DNA of 20,652 nucleotides from Pseudomonadales bacterium (GCA_022360535.1 JAKSCP010000399.1:1-20652), one strand, 5' to 3'. Positions 1 through 8,640 are shown, numbered from the stretch's first letter. Program-made: numbers and translations. Notes: generated by a model not told the origin, from the letters alone.

Positions 1-1480
1 CAGGCTTAATGTCAGTCTTAGCAACACCGAGAATTGCAACTTCTGGCGCATTGATGATCGGGATAAAGCCAGTACCACCGATCGCCCCCAGACTTGAAAT
101 GGTGATGCAGGCACCTTGCATTTCGTCCATGGAAAGTTTGCGATCTCTCGCTTTGGTACTTAACTCGATCACTTCTTCCGCCAGATCCCAGATGGATTTC
201 TTGTCTACATCCCGAATGACTGGAACGACAAGGCCAGCAGGCGTGGCTACGGCCATGCCTATATGGAAGTACTTTTTCTGAATCAGGTATTCACCGGAAG
301 AGTGCAGTGAAACGTTAAATTGTGGATATTCTTGCAGGGCTTTGACACAGGCCTTAAGCAGAAAGGGCAAGAAGGTCAGTTTCACACCCTTGCGTTCTGC
401 TTCTGGTTTTAACTCCGCTCGAAACGCCTCAAGCTCTGTCACATCCGCTTCATTAAATTGCGCGACATGAGGTACCGAGGACCAACTGCGCTGCATATTG
501 ACCGCGGTGACTTTGTGCAACTTGCTTCGGCTTACCTGTTCGATTTCCCCGAACTGAGAAAAATCGATATCCGGTACAGGCGATGCCGCCGCACCGCCAG
601 ATGCTGGCGCATTAATGCGTGCCTTAACAAATTCATGCACATCTTCCTTGATAATCCGGCCGCGAGCGCCAGTTCCCGGCACTAGTGTTAAATCCACACC
701 CAATTCCCGAGCCAATTTACGTACTGCCGGTCCTGCATAAACTTTTTCTGAGCTAACCGCCGGTGTCGCACCAGGCGCAGCTGCGACGGTGGCTTCTGCC
801 GCTGGGGCAGGTTTGGGCGCTGGTTCCGGTTCCGGACTGCTGGCTGGTTCCGATTTGGGAGCTGGTGCAGCTGCAACGGCAGCGGGGGCACTGCCTTTCA
901 GGCGCAATATAGAGGAGCCGGTTTTCACTTTGTCGCCGACTTTTAACAGCAGTTCTTCAACCACACCTGCTGCTGGTGCAGGCACTTCCATTGCCGCCTT
1001 ATCCGACTCCAGGGTAATCAATGAATCATCAGCGGCGATTTCATCTCCAGCGCTGACATGAACTTCAATGACATCGACTTCGTCATCTGTACCCAGATCG
1101 GGCACTTCAACAACGCTGCTAATGGCCTGGGCAACAGCAGGTGGTTCTTCCTCGGGCTGAGGCGCTGCGCTCTCTTCAACTTGTTCAGCTTGCTGAGCTT
1201 CTTCAACCGCCTCGGCCGCAGGTTCCTCCGGCTCAGCACCGCCAGCCACTTCCAAACTCAGAATTGGGCTACCCGTACTAACCTGATCTCCCAGGTTGAT
1301 ATCGATACTCTTTATCACCCCAGCCATAGGCGCTGGTATTTCCATGGCGGCTTTGTCGCTTTCCAGCACCAGCAGAGAATCGTTTTCCTCTACACTATCA
1401 CCAACCGCTACCAGCAACTCGATAACTTCGACCTCACTGGCATCACCAAGATCGGGGACAGTAATTTTTTCAATCGCCAA
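1..1480 (-). CDS. aceF: Pyruvate dehydrogenase E2, dihydrolipoamide acetyltransferase (3' end outside window)
   Basis: This is the E2 core of the pyruvate dehydrogenase complex, which moves the acetyl group from E1 to CoA through swinging lipoyl arms. About 493 codons are visible. Two lipoyl domains each carry an ESDKAAME motif, with lipoylated lysines K43 and K161. An Ala/Pro-rich linker follows, then the peripheral-subunit-binding domain starting near residue 247 (VYAGPAVRKLA), then most of the acetyltransferase domain. The reading stops at the window edge just after AKTDIKP, before the expected HRxxDG catalytic motif. The start is a TTG at 1480-1478 (protein begins MAIEKITVPDLGDA), with AGGAG eight bases upstream; no in-frame ATG gives the full first lipoyl domain. 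E. coli AceF has three lipoyl domains, so this is a two-domain form. It lies 30 bp after aceE and is surely in the same operon. Confidence 0.96.
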   Translation of the reverse strand, partial: MAIEKITVPDLGDASEVEVIELLVAVGDSVEENDSLLVLESDKAAMEIPAPMAGVIKSIDINLGDQVSTGSPILSLEVAGGAEPEEPAAEAVEEAQQAEQVEESAAPQPEEEPPAVAQAISSVVEVPDLGTDDEVDVIEVHVSAGDEIAADDSLITLESDKAAMEVPAPAAGVVEELLLKVGDKVKTGSSILRLKGSAPAAVAAAPAPKSEPASSPEPEPAPKPAPAAEATVAAAPGATPAVSSEKVYAGPAVRKLARELGVDLTLVPGTGARGRIIKEDVHEFVKARINAPASGGAAASPVPDIDFSQFGEIEQVSRSKLHKVTAVNMQRSWSSVPHVAQFNEADVTELEAFRAELKPEAERKGVKLTFLPFLLKACVKALQEYPQFNVSLHSSGEYLIQKKYFHIGMAVATPAGLVVPVIRDVDKKSIWDLAEEVIELSTKARDRKLSMDEMQGACITISSLGAIGGTGFIPIINAPEVAILGVAKTDIKP

Positions 1481-1488
1481 TTCCGCTA

Positions 1489-1493
1489 CTCCT
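1489..1493 (-). promoter_or_regulatory. Ribosome binding site fixing the TTG start of aceF
   Basis: On the minus strand AGGAG lies in the 30-bp aceE-aceF gap, eight bases before TTG at 1480. It supports the non-ATG start, because the N-terminal lipoyl domain sequence begins immediately after this codon. Confidence 0.75.
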
Positions 1494-1510
1494 GTCTAGT
1501 CGAATCGCCG

Positions 1511-4198
1511 CTACTGCGCCAGGGGGTTGGGTTTAGTCTTATCGATGCCAGATTTCTTCATGAAGTCTGTTATCTGTTTGTCAGTAACTACATCGAGCTC
1601 TTTAAGTTCGTTTAAAGCTGCCAGAACCACAAACTTAGTGTCAACTTCAAAGAAATGCCGAAGCTGTTCTCGACTATCGCTGCGACCGAAGCCGTCGGTG
1701 CCAAGCACACGATAGGAATCAGGGACAAACTCTCGAATTTGGTCTGAATAAATCTTCATATAGTCTGTGGTGGAAATCACCGGACCCTTTTGCTTGGACA
1801 GTTGTTCAGTCACGAAAGGCACTTTTGGCTTACGACCTGGATTAAGCATATTGTCCCGGGCTACATCCAAGGCATCACGACGCAACTCGTTATAGCTGGT
1901 GACACTCCACACATCGACTGGCACAGAGTATTCGTCGCGGAGAATCGTCGCCGCCTCACGCACTTCCCGCAGAATGGTGCCACTGCCAAGCAATCGCAGA
2001 CGCAGATCTTTCTTCACCGCTTTCGCCACTTTGTATTCTTTTGCTCCACCGTCTTCGAGAAGGTACATGCCTTTGATGATCCCTTCTTCGGCTCCTTTTG
2101 GCATCGCAGGCTGCTGATAGTTCTCGTTCATGGTAGTGATGTAGAAGTACACCGACTCCATTTCCTCATACATGCGCCGCAGACCTTCTCGCACGATGAC
2201 CGCAAGTTCAAACGCATAAGTCGGGTCGTAGCTGACGCAATTTGGAACAGTCGACGCCAAAATATGACTGTGACCATCCTGGTGTTGCAGCCCTTCACCA
2301 TTGAGGGTGGTTCTCCCTGCGGTTGCACCTATCAGGAATCCCCGGGCCTGCGAGTCGCCCGCCGCCCAGCAGAGATCTCCCACCCTTTGGAAACCAAACA
2401 TGGAGTAATAAATGTAGAACGGGATCAGCGGGTAGTTGTTAACACTGTAAGAGGTTGCGGCAGCTAGCCAGGCAGAAAATGCGCCAGACTCGGTGATGCC
2501 CTCTTCCAACATCTGGCCCTTGGTGTCTTCCCGGTAATACATGACCTGGTTGGAGTCGGCTGGATCGTAGAGTTGGCCTACCGCAGAGTAAATCCCCATC
2601 TGCCGGAACATGCCCTCCATTCCAAAGGTTCGGGCCTCATCCGGCACGATTGGCACCACCCGCTCACCAATCTCCTTGTCTTTACAGAGAACGCTGAGCA
2701 TTCGTACAAAAGCCATAGTAGTAGACAGTTCACGATCACCACTGCTCTTTATCTGAGCCTCAAAGGCATCCAGTGAAGGTACTTTCAGTGAAGTGGATTC
2801 TGAACGCCGCTGGGGTAACGGAGCACCTAAAGGCTCACGCATCTTGCGCATGTAGCGCAGCTCTAAACTGTCCTCGGCGGGACGATAATAAGGAACGTCT
2901 TCCAACTTGCTATCTTCAATTGGAATACCAAAGCGATCGCGGAATTTCTTCAGCGACTCAATATCCAGTTTCTTCACTGAGTGGGTGGCATTTTGCGCTT
3001 CTGCCGCGCCACCAAAAGCGTAGCCTTTAACGGTCTTCGCCAGAATTACCGTCGGCTTGCCATTGGATTTAACTGCCTGCGCATAGGCTGCATAAACTTT
3101 ATAGGGGTCATGTCCCCCACGATTCAATGCCATGATGTCAGCATCGGAAAGATGCTCGACCATCTTTAACAACTCAGGGCTCTTGCCGAAGAAATGTTCA
3201 CGAGTGTATTCCCCGCCTCGGCTGGCGTAGTTTTGAAACTCACCATCAACCACTTCATCCATGCGCTCCTGCAGCAAGCCGTCTTTGTCGGCCTGGAACA
3301 ATGGATCCCAGTGTCTGCCCCAGATTACCTTGATGACATTCCAGCCTGCGCCGCGGAAGATTCCTTCCAGTTCCTGAATGATCTTGCCGTTGCCGCGTAC
3401 CGGGCCGTCCAGACGTTGCAGGTTACAATTGATAACGAAGATAAGGTTGTCGAGATGTTCCCGCCCAGCCTTGCCGATAGCACCCAGCGATTCAGGCTCA
3501 TCCATTTCGCCGTCGCCCAGAAATGCCCAGATCTTGCGATCAGAGTTATCCATCAATCCCCGGTTGTCGAGATACTTCATTAGATGGGCCTGGTAGATGG
3601 CCTGGATGGGGCCTAAGCCCATGGATACGGTGGGGAATTGCCAATAATCAGGCATTAACCAGGGATGTGGATAGGAGGAAAGCCCATTGCCATTCACTTC
3701 CTGGCGAAAATTATCCAATTGGGTTTCATCCATACGCCCTTCAACATAGGAACGGGCATAAATTCCTGGAGACGAATGGCCTTGATAGTAAATCAAATCC
3801 CCTTCGTGTTTTTCGTTAGGACCGCGGAAAAAATAATTGAATCCTACATCGTAAAGAGTGGCGGACGACGCAAAGGTCGAAATGTGCCCACCAATACTTG
3901 AATTGCGAATGTTCGCGCGCATCACCATAGCCAGTGCATTCCAACGAATGATGCCGCGTATCTGGCGCTCCATGAACATGTCGCCCGGCATGCGCTCTTC
4001 GTCTAGGGGCGAGATAGTATTGCTGTAAGGTGTGACAACTGAGGTGATGGGAACATAGCGGCCGGTTCGGATGGCGCTATCGTTAAGCTTGTCTATCAGG
4101 TAGTGCGCTCGCTCTATCCCTTCTTCATCGATGACCGATTGCAGGGCATCAAGCCATTCTTTGGTTTCGTCCGGATTGATGTCGTTTTGTTGAGTCAT
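1511..4198 (-). CDS. aceE: Pyruvate dehydrogenase E1 component, homodimeric type
   Basis: This is the thiamine-diphosphate-dependent E1 that decarboxylates pyruvate and acetylates the E2 lipoyl groups. It has 895 residues from the ATG at 4198, close to the 887 of E. coli AceE. The ThDP/metal motif is clear: GDGEMDEPE begins at residue 228 and ends in NCNLQRLDGP around residues 257-266. An upstream in-frame GTG at 4225 would add nine residues. I prefer MTQQNDINPDETKEW because the family normally starts just before this DP-ET-(K/R)-(E/D)-W segment. Neither start has a strong Shine-Dalgarno sequence. The gene is followed directly by aceF. No pdhR-like regulator gene lies upstream; the next genes are ampE and ampD. 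A palindromic regulatory region precedes it. Confidence 0.98.
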   Translation of the reverse strand: MTQQNDINPDETKEWLDALQSVIDEEGIERAHYLIDKLNDSAIRTGRYVPITSVVTPYSNTISPLDEERMPGDMFMERQIRGIIRWNALAMVMRANIRNSSIGGHISTFASSATLYDVGFNYFFRGPNEKHEGDLIYYQGHSSPGIYARSYVEGRMDETQLDNFRQEVNGNGLSSYPHPWLMPDYWQFPTVSMGLGPIQAIYQAHLMKYLDNRGLMDNSDRKIWAFLGDGEMDEPESLGAIGKAGREHLDNLIFVINCNLQRLDGPVRGNGKIIQELEGIFRGAGWNVIKVIWGRHWDPLFQADKDGLLQERMDEVVDGEFQNYASRGGEYTREHFFGKSPELLKMVEHLSDADIMALNRGGHDPYKVYAAYAQAVKSNGKPTVILAKTVKGYAFGGAAEAQNATHSVKKLDIESLKKFRDRFGIPIEDSKLEDVPYYRPAEDSLELRYMRKMREPLGAPLPQRRSESTSLKVPSLDAFEAQIKSSGDRELSTTMAFVRMLSVLCKDKEIGERVVPIVPDEARTFGMEGMFRQMGIYSAVGQLYDPADSNQVMYYREDTKGQMLEEGITESGAFSAWLAAATSYSVNNYPLIPFYIYYSMFGFQRVGDLCWAAGDSQARGFLIGATAGRTTLNGEGLQHQDGHSHILASTVPNCVSYDPTYAFELAVIVREGLRRMYEEMESVYFYITTMNENYQQPAMPKGAEEGIIKGMYLLEDGGAKEYKVAKAVKKDLRLRLLGSGTILREVREAATILRDEYSVPVDVWSVTSYNELRRDALDVARDNMLNPGRKPKVPFVTEQLSKQKGPVISTTDYMKIYSDQIREFVPDSYRVLGTDGFGRSDSREQLRHFFEVDTKFVVLAALNELKELDVVTDKQITDFMKKSGIDKTKPNPLAQ

Positions 4199-4244
4199 TG
4201 TTAGCCCGTCTGCCGCCAGGATCACAGATCCAGTCCATGAGATA

Positions 4245-4259
4245 TGTAAATTAATTACA
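4245..4259. promoter_or_regulatory. Short dyad upstream of aceE
   Basis: TGTAA-ATTAA-TTACA has five-base exact arms and a five-base AT-only centre. It lies 46-61 bp before the aceE ATG. It could be a second operator half or part of an AT-rich leader. The arms are short in AT-rich DNA, so chance is quite possible. Confidence 0.25.
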
Positions 4260-4316
4260 AATTGGCGCGCATTTTAAGCTAATTGCGGCCTTGGTTCCAT
4301 GACAATATTGCCGCAA

Positions 4317-4333
4317 ATGTAGTTTTACTACAT
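4317..4333. promoter_or_regulatory. Perfect 17-bp palindrome, candidate operator of aceEF
   Basis: ATGTAGT-TTT-ACTACAT has seven-base arms that are exact reverse complements around a three-base centre. It lies 118 bp upstream of the aceE start. The 7-3-7 geometry and length resemble operators of GntR-family regulators such as PdhR in enterobacteria, although the bases differ from the E. coli PdhR consensus. A weak minus-strand -35/-10 pair overlaps it, which would suit repression. The binding protein is unknown; the call rests on symmetry and position only. Confidence 0.5.
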
Positions 4334-4472
4334 ATCTTTAAGCAACACCCGAATTCAAGCAGGTCTAAAGTTCTCTTTTATTTTCAGTAAGTTAGATTTT
4401 TCTTGATACTAACCAGAGGAATTCCGAGTAGTCATTAGCCTCTATGATCCCTCAAATACTACAAAATCAAGA

Positions 4473-4497
4473 GCGCTTGGCTACTAGCCAATCGCGC
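4473..4497 (-). terminator. Palindrome downstream of ampE, possible weak terminator
   Basis: TTGGCTA-C-TAGCCAA at 4477-4491 is a perfect 15-bp palindrome flanked by GCGC on both sides (with a two-base bulge on one side). Read on the minus strand it lies 35 bp after the ampE stop and is followed by a short T-containing stretch (TTGATTTTGT). It may end ampE transcription before the aceE promoter, but the T run is imperfect and a protein-binding site is an alternative. Confidence 0.35.
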
Positions 4498-4531
4498 CAC
4501 CAAGTTGCCGGGCCTCTACTGCGCTGACACA

Positions 4532-5461
4532 CTAGGCTGTCTGCAACCCGAATATGGTAATTAATGCTAACACCGCGAGCCAAATAGCCTGACTGCGCTC
4601 CAACAGCGCCTGGATATCCTCAATTTCTCTCTCTTGTTCTTTACGCCAGTCCTGTCCGGCCTCTGCCCCATCAGAGTCTTCCTTAGCGTGTCCCTGCCCA
4701 CCACTGAGGGCGCAGCCAGCGTAACTATACAGTCGAGCAGACGCTTCTGTTTCATTGGCAAAAGACCAGAACGATTTCTTGAGATTGTCGAAGCACCTGA
4801 CGAAATTGCCAGCTAATGAGAATGTTATCGCTAACAGTCTTAGAGGCACCCACTCCAGCAAATGAATGATGTTTGAAACCAGCACACCCTCGATCTCTGC
4901 CTGGTTTTCATGTTGAGTATCTCGCAGCTGATAGCTGATGTAGCAGAACATGACCCCCAAGGGGCCAGTCAGCATGTACCAGAAAAACATCACAAACATT
5001 TTTTCGAAACAGCGATAGATGAGTTGCTCCTTGAAAAACTCACTCAAAGATTTTTCATCTTGCAAGTCGTTGTCTTCCGGGACCCACATCTCTGTACTTA
5101 GGTAGTGAATACACGCTTCTGAATCCCCTTCCCGCCACCTCTGCAAAAAACACTTAACGATATTGCCTGGTTGCGTTCGATCAAATGCAACCAGCAGCAC
5201 TAATATATGAAGCAACATCACTGGCAAACCAAATGCCGTGTCGTTGAGAAAAATAAGCAAGACGCCGAGAGTCAGCAGAGGAATACCGTAAATGAAGACA
5301 AGTGGTGCCAGACCAGCGATTTGCGATCCATTTGCATTGGAGCCAACTGACTCTTCCATGCGACGACGAAATCGAAAGAACCACCCATCATCAAATCGAT
5401 CAAAATCTTTGAGCCACAGATAGTTGATGGTCAGACAAATTAGAATGACAAGGAATTTCAT
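4532..5461 (-). CDS. ampE: AmpE, inner-membrane protein of the ampD-ampE pair
   Basis: This 309-residue integral membrane protein is recognised as AmpE from its overall pattern and from its position directly after ampD, as in E. coli and Pseudomonas. AmpE is a regulatory or sensory membrane protein tied to beta-lactamase induction; its biochemical activity is unclear. Visible hydrophobic segments lie near residues 1-18, 51-72, 80-94, 155-177 and 293-307. A charged, soluble stretch near residues 245-290 contains a likely helix just before the last membrane segment. It is slightly longer than the roughly 284 residues of the E. coli protein. It starts 97 bp after ampD, so it probably shares its transcript. 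No good Shine-Dalgarno sequence is visible before the ATG. Confidence 0.85.
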   Translation of the reverse strand: MKFLVILICLTINYLWLKDFDRFDDGWFFRFRRRMEESVGSNANGSQIAGLAPLVFIYGIPLLTLGVLLIFLNDTAFGLPVMLLHILVLLVAFDRTQPGNIVKCFLQRWREGDSEACIHYLSTEMWVPEDNDLQDEKSLSEFFKEQLIYRCFEKMFVMFFWYMLTGPLGVMFCYISYQLRDTQHENQAEIEGVLVSNIIHLLEWVPLRLLAITFSLAGNFVRCFDNLKKSFWSFANETEASARLYSYAGCALSGGQGHAKEDSDGAEAGQDWRKEQEREIEDIQALLERSQAIWLAVLALITIFGLQTA

Positions 5462-5558
5462 GGCGGTTAGGTTACTGTTGTCATCTCACTGTTTGTGACT
5501 AGTTTGCCCCAGTTACTGCTGAGATTGCCAGCCCCCTATGTCTCCAAGGCTTACCTGG

Positions 5559-6098
5559 CTATAAATCACTCTGAAATCGCTGCCAATCGAAGCAAGGCCC
5601 CGGGTCTGTTTTTCGTTGTGGCGCAATATCACTATGACCTACGATGCGATCAACAGTCAAACCAGGATACCGCCTTAGTAGAGCCTGAGTAACCGCAGCG
5701 AGACATTCGTATTGATGATCGGTGAACCTCTCCTCATCGGTGCCTTCCAGTTCGATACCGATTGAGAATTCATTGCAGTTCTTTCTTCCTCTATATTCAG
5801 ATTCACCCGCATGCCAGGCTTTTCGATCGAATGGCACAAATTGAATGAGATGCCCATCCCGCTCTATCAATAGATGGGCTGATACCCGCAAGTCTTCGAG
5901 ATCAGAGAAATAGGGATGAGCAGAGCAATCCAATTCATTACAAAACAATTCCGCAATGCGGCCAGTGCCAAACTCGCCGGGCGGTAAACTTATGTTGTGA
6001 ATCACCAGCAAATCGATCTCGGCACCGTCCGGACGCTCACTATGATTAGGCGAGGCGATGAACTGTGCTTCCTTCAGCTTATGCTGCTCGATGTGCAT
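5559..6098 (-). CDS. ampD: 1,6-anhydro-N-acetylmuramyl-L-alanine amidase AmpD
   Basis: This cytoplasmic zinc amidase removes the stem peptide from anhydromuropeptides during cell-wall recycling, which lowers the inducer level for AmpC beta-lactamase regulation. It has 179 residues, near the usual AmpD length. The expected zinc ligands are all present: H34 in LLVIHNISLP, H155 in VGHSDIAP and D165 in KTDPGPCFDW. The family signature IGIELEG precedes the second half. There is no signal peptide, so this is AmpD proper rather than a periplasmic AmiD/AmpDh enzyme. The start at 6098 leaves the N-terminus (LKEAQFIASPNHSERP) intact. No strong ribosome binding site is seen upstream. It is transcribed towards ampE. 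Confidence 0.95.
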   Translation of the reverse strand: MHIEQHKLKEAQFIASPNHSERPDGAEIDLLVIHNISLPPGEFGTGRIAELFCNELDCSAHPYFSDLEDLRVSAHLLIERDGHLIQFVPFDRKAWHAGESEYRGRKNCNEFSIGIELEGTDEERFTDHQYECLAAVTQALLRRYPGLTVDRIVGHSDIAPQRKTDPGPCFDWQRFQSDL

Positions 6099-6169
6099 TG
6101 TTGTCTATATGGTTTCTATAAAAAGATGTACAAACATGGAAATCCATTTTTGCGCTGGGATATTACCAT

Positions 6170-6202
6170 AGCCAATCGAGGTCCATTGACCCGCCATTGG
6201 CT
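6170..6202. repeat. Nested inverted repeat upstream of ampD
   Basis: The outer arms AGCCAAT (6170-6176) and ATTGGCT (6196-6202) are exact reverse complements. Inside them GGTC (6180-6183) and GACC (6188-6191) pair around a CATT loop. The structure sits 72 bp before the ampD ATG in the 196-bp gap after the DUF1631 gene. No T run follows on either strand, so a simple terminator is unlikely; an RNA leader structure or a protein site are possible. Confidence 0.35.
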
Positions 6203-6294
6203 TCACAGGCCAGCGCAGGTATCAATAGGCACAAACAGAGAGTGTAGTTCGGTTTTTGAGCGGGAGGGTTGGGGTGAAGCGCTGGGTAGTGAGG

Positions 6295-7884
6295 CTAGTG
6301 TCGAACCTGCTGGGAGGAATCAACAATCGTTTGCATGCGTGCCGCAGAATCAAAACCAGACTTTGAAATTCGCAACTCTCCATTGCGCAGAGCAATGGCC
6401 AGCCCCAATCGACTGCGACTCAGGCAGTGATTTCCGTTGGCTTTACTAATGGTGTAGGCAGTGGGATCAGAAAGGTTTCTGTTCAACAAGCACTCTTCGT
6501 ACTTGCCATCGAGCAGTAAATGCACGGTAACTTCATCAGCAAGGGAATCTATCAATGGCAATAGTTCAGAGAGTTCTCCGTATTGATCGTTTTTAGCACC
6601 CAATTCATCTTCGCCACCGAGCAGTTTCGCCAGATCATCCAGATCTTCTTGATCCAGTATTTCCTCTCCCGTCGGGCTAATTGATGCTTCCAAGGTCGCA
6701 TTCTGCTCAACAGTCTCGCCGATGATAACCGTCTTATCCTCGTCAACTAATTCATTGGCCTCATCCTGAGCTTCAGCGTCGACCGTCTGTAAAAACGACT
6801 CCAACTGAGTCAAGGTTTCCAGCTGTTCAGATTCAGCCATTTGAATCAGCGTGAATCCGCGGCGTAGTTGCTCAGTCAGTCCAGTAAGTTCTGCTGCAGA
6901 AATTCTTGCCCCGTTTCCCAGCACAGAGATCAGCATGGCTAGAGTGTGCTTTGCTTCCAGCCATTCTGGGCTTTCACTGCCTTTATTGGTTCCGATTACC
7001 AAAAACACTTCTCGCCAGGGTTTGCGAATCAACTGCTCTGCAAACTCGGGCAAGTCGCTTTCCGCACAGGCTCTGGCAATAAGTTGGTCGATAGTCGCTG
7101 CAATGGCGGACTCCTTTGTCTCAGTTTCAGCCTTTACCACTGAGTTTCTACCCTGACCATGTTTGGTTTTGGCAGATGTCACACTGAAACTGGAAGATGA
7201 CGAATAGAGTTTGTCTACAAATGCAGGGTTATGTAGATTGTTAAGAATTGAAACGATATCGAGAAACACCTTTTCCAATTTCATGAGAAAGTGTTGCTCA
7301 TACAGTTTCAAAAATACCAGGCGTACATCGAGGGGAATAGCGAGTTGCTTGTGGGCCTGTTGAAATCCTTCAAGCATAGCCTTCAACAAATTTGTGGGAT
7401 CAATAACCAGGGCCTGACCAGTATGACCAAGGCGCAGTTGGATAGCCTCAATTTGTTTTACCACTGGCGAGTACAACTTAGTGGCTTTGCGCCGCATTGA
7501 CTGCATTGCCAAGTCCACTTCAACCTGTTCGAACACCTCACCATCGGTAGAATCGCCCGGTAGACCAGATTCACTGACGGCACTGCTTCGATCTCGGTAC
7601 GAGGCCTTTATTGACTGAATACAGGTTTCCAGAAGCTTCTCTTCAAACAACTTTTGCTTAGCACGCAGTTCTCGCATTGCCGTAAGATAATTACACTGCT
7701 CGCCGAATTGGCCTTGCTGTCCGCTGGAAAAAATAAAGTCATCGGCCGCATCGAACAGGTCAGCACTCAGTAGTTGCATTTGCTTGCGTAAGCGCTGACG
7801 TATAGACCAACGAACTTTTTCAAGCAGCACAGTATCGTCCCGCTCTGATGCAGTAAGCTGGTTTATCTCCGATGTGCTAGCCAT
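6295..7884 (-). CDS. DUF1631 family protein, short form
   Basis: I assign DUF1631 (PF07793) from the sequence pattern and from its position next to ampD and nadC, where a DUF1631 gene is also found in Pseudomonas. Some databases misname the family thymidine phosphorylase; there is no sign of that activity. The 529-residue protein is soluble and mostly helical, with a charged, acidic low-complexity stretch at about residues 370-435. Its C-terminal block (VHLLLDGKYEECLLNRN ... LAIALRNGELRIS) resembles the family's usual C-terminus. Members I know are often around 700 residues or more, so the middle may be shortened. A TTG at 7938 would add 18 residues; I chose the ATG at 7884. Neither has a clear ribosome binding site. 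Its function is unknown. Confidence 0.72.
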   Translation of the reverse strand: MASTSEINQLTASERDDTVLLEKVRWSIRQRLRKQMQLLSADLFDAADDFIFSSGQQGQFGEQCNYLTAMRELRAKQKLFEEKLLETCIQSIKASYRDRSSAVSESGLPGDSTDGEVFEQVEVDLAMQSMRRKATKLYSPVVKQIEAIQLRLGHTGQALVIDPTNLLKAMLEGFQQAHKQLAIPLDVRLVFLKLYEQHFLMKLEKVFLDIVSILNNLHNPAFVDKLYSSSSSFSVTSAKTKHGQGRNSVVKAETETKESAIAATIDQLIARACAESDLPEFAEQLIRKPWREVFLVIGTNKGSESPEWLEAKHTLAMLISVLGNGARISAAELTGLTEQLRRGFTLIQMAESEQLETLTQLESFLQTVDAEAQDEANELVDEDKTVIIGETVEQNATLEASISPTGEEILDQEDLDDLAKLLGGEDELGAKNDQYGELSELLPLIDSLADEVTVHLLLDGKYEECLLNRNLSDPTAYTISKANGNHCLSRSRLGLAIALRNGELRISKSGFDSAARMQTIVDSSQQVRH

Positions 7885-8112
7885 TTTCGCTATGCTCGTG
7901 TTGCCGCTGACAGCAGCGGGACTAGTAAAGAATCTCAAGATTTCAAAGGGTTATAGCATTGCCCGCAGAGTTGGGAATTGAACTGGTTCACAAGCCCGGT
8001 TTATAGGGCTAATTCTCTTTATAAACAGTAAGTTAGGCAGAAATTTGTAACTGCTTTTCGAGAACCGGGTCACATCTTTCGTATCAACCGGCCATGGGAC
8101 ATAATTCAGCAC

Positions 8113-8640
8113 ATGGATAGCAATCGCAGCCACGCACCCGGAAAGCATCTCGGCCAAGGCATGTTAATCGCCTGCTTTGCACTCGCTCTCGGCGCACTCA
8201 CTTTGTATTTCGATGGTTGGCTGGAGAATCAAACCAACCCTAATCAGTCTCCTGACTTTCGGGAAACCGAAGCAGGAGTTCGTGAAGTTGTGCTTGAGCG
8301 GAACAGACAGGGACACTATGTCGCCAGTGGAGAGATCAACAAGGTACCGGTTACCTTCTTACTCGACACCGGTGCCACCGACGTTGCGATTCCGCTCGAA
8401 GTTGCGCGGGAAGCCGGACTGCAAGCAGGAATTGCCGGTCGTGCCAACACAGCGAATGGCGTGATTACTGTTTACACTACCCTGGTTGATGAGTTGGTGT
8501 TGGGGAACATCGTGCTAACCGATGTCAGCGCAAGCATTACTCCAAGTATGGGTGGCGAGACTATATTGTTGGGTATGAGCGCCCTGAGGCAGGTCGAATT
8601 CACGCAACGTGGTACAACACTTACTCTCCGACAAATATAA
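8113..8640 (+). CDS. Membrane-anchored retropepsin-like aspartic protease
   Basis: This 175-residue protein has a short basic N-terminus, one membrane segment at about residues 16-33, and then a periplasmic single-domain aspartic protease of the clan AA type (TIGR02281-like). The active-site motif is LLDTGATD, with the catalytic Asp at 85, and the C-terminal conserved LLGMSALRQVEF is present. Proteins of this kind carry one DTG per chain and act as homodimers, like retroviral proteases; the natural substrate is not known. The stop lies 21 bp before nadC, so the two genes are probably cotranscribed. No strong Shine-Dalgarno sequence precedes the ATG. The 228-bp gap to the divergent DUF1631 gene must hold promoters for both, but I could not identify them with confidence. 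Confidence 0.87.
   Translation: MDSNRSHAPGKHLGQGMLIACFALALGALTLYFDGWLENQTNPNQSPDFRETEAGVREVVLERNRQGHYVASGEINKVPVTFLLDTGATDVAIPLEVAREAGLQAGIAGRANTANGVITVYTTLVDELVLGNIVLTDVSASITPSMGGETILLGMSALRQVEFTQRGTTLTLRQI

Larger units (their letters stand above)
4199..4531. other. 333-bp non-coding region between ampE and aceE
   Basis: I see no gene here. The region is AT-rich near aceE and carries three inverted repeats listed separately: 4245-4259, 4317-4333 and 4477-4491. On the minus strand weak promoter-like hexamers surround the 17-bp palindrome, for example TTGAAT followed 18 bases later by TATGTA, the latter overlapping the palindrome. A regulated promoter for aceE-aceF in this interval is expected from the operon layout, but the exact start of transcription cannot be fixed by eye. 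Confidence 0.5.

Noticed and set aside
1058..1615. 185-codon plus-strand open frame antisense to aceF and the end of aceE
   Set aside because: It overlaps the clear lipoyl domain coding sequence and the aceF start on the other strand; no family resemblance.
1790..2467. 225-codon plus-strand open frame antisense to aceE
   Set aside because: It lies wholly inside aceE, resembles no known protein, is rich in H, R and other residues typical of shadow frames, and has no ribosome site.
4199..4531. A pdhR-type regulator gene upstream of aceE as in E. coli
   Set aside because: No open frame of suitable size exists in this gap; the next gene is ampE.
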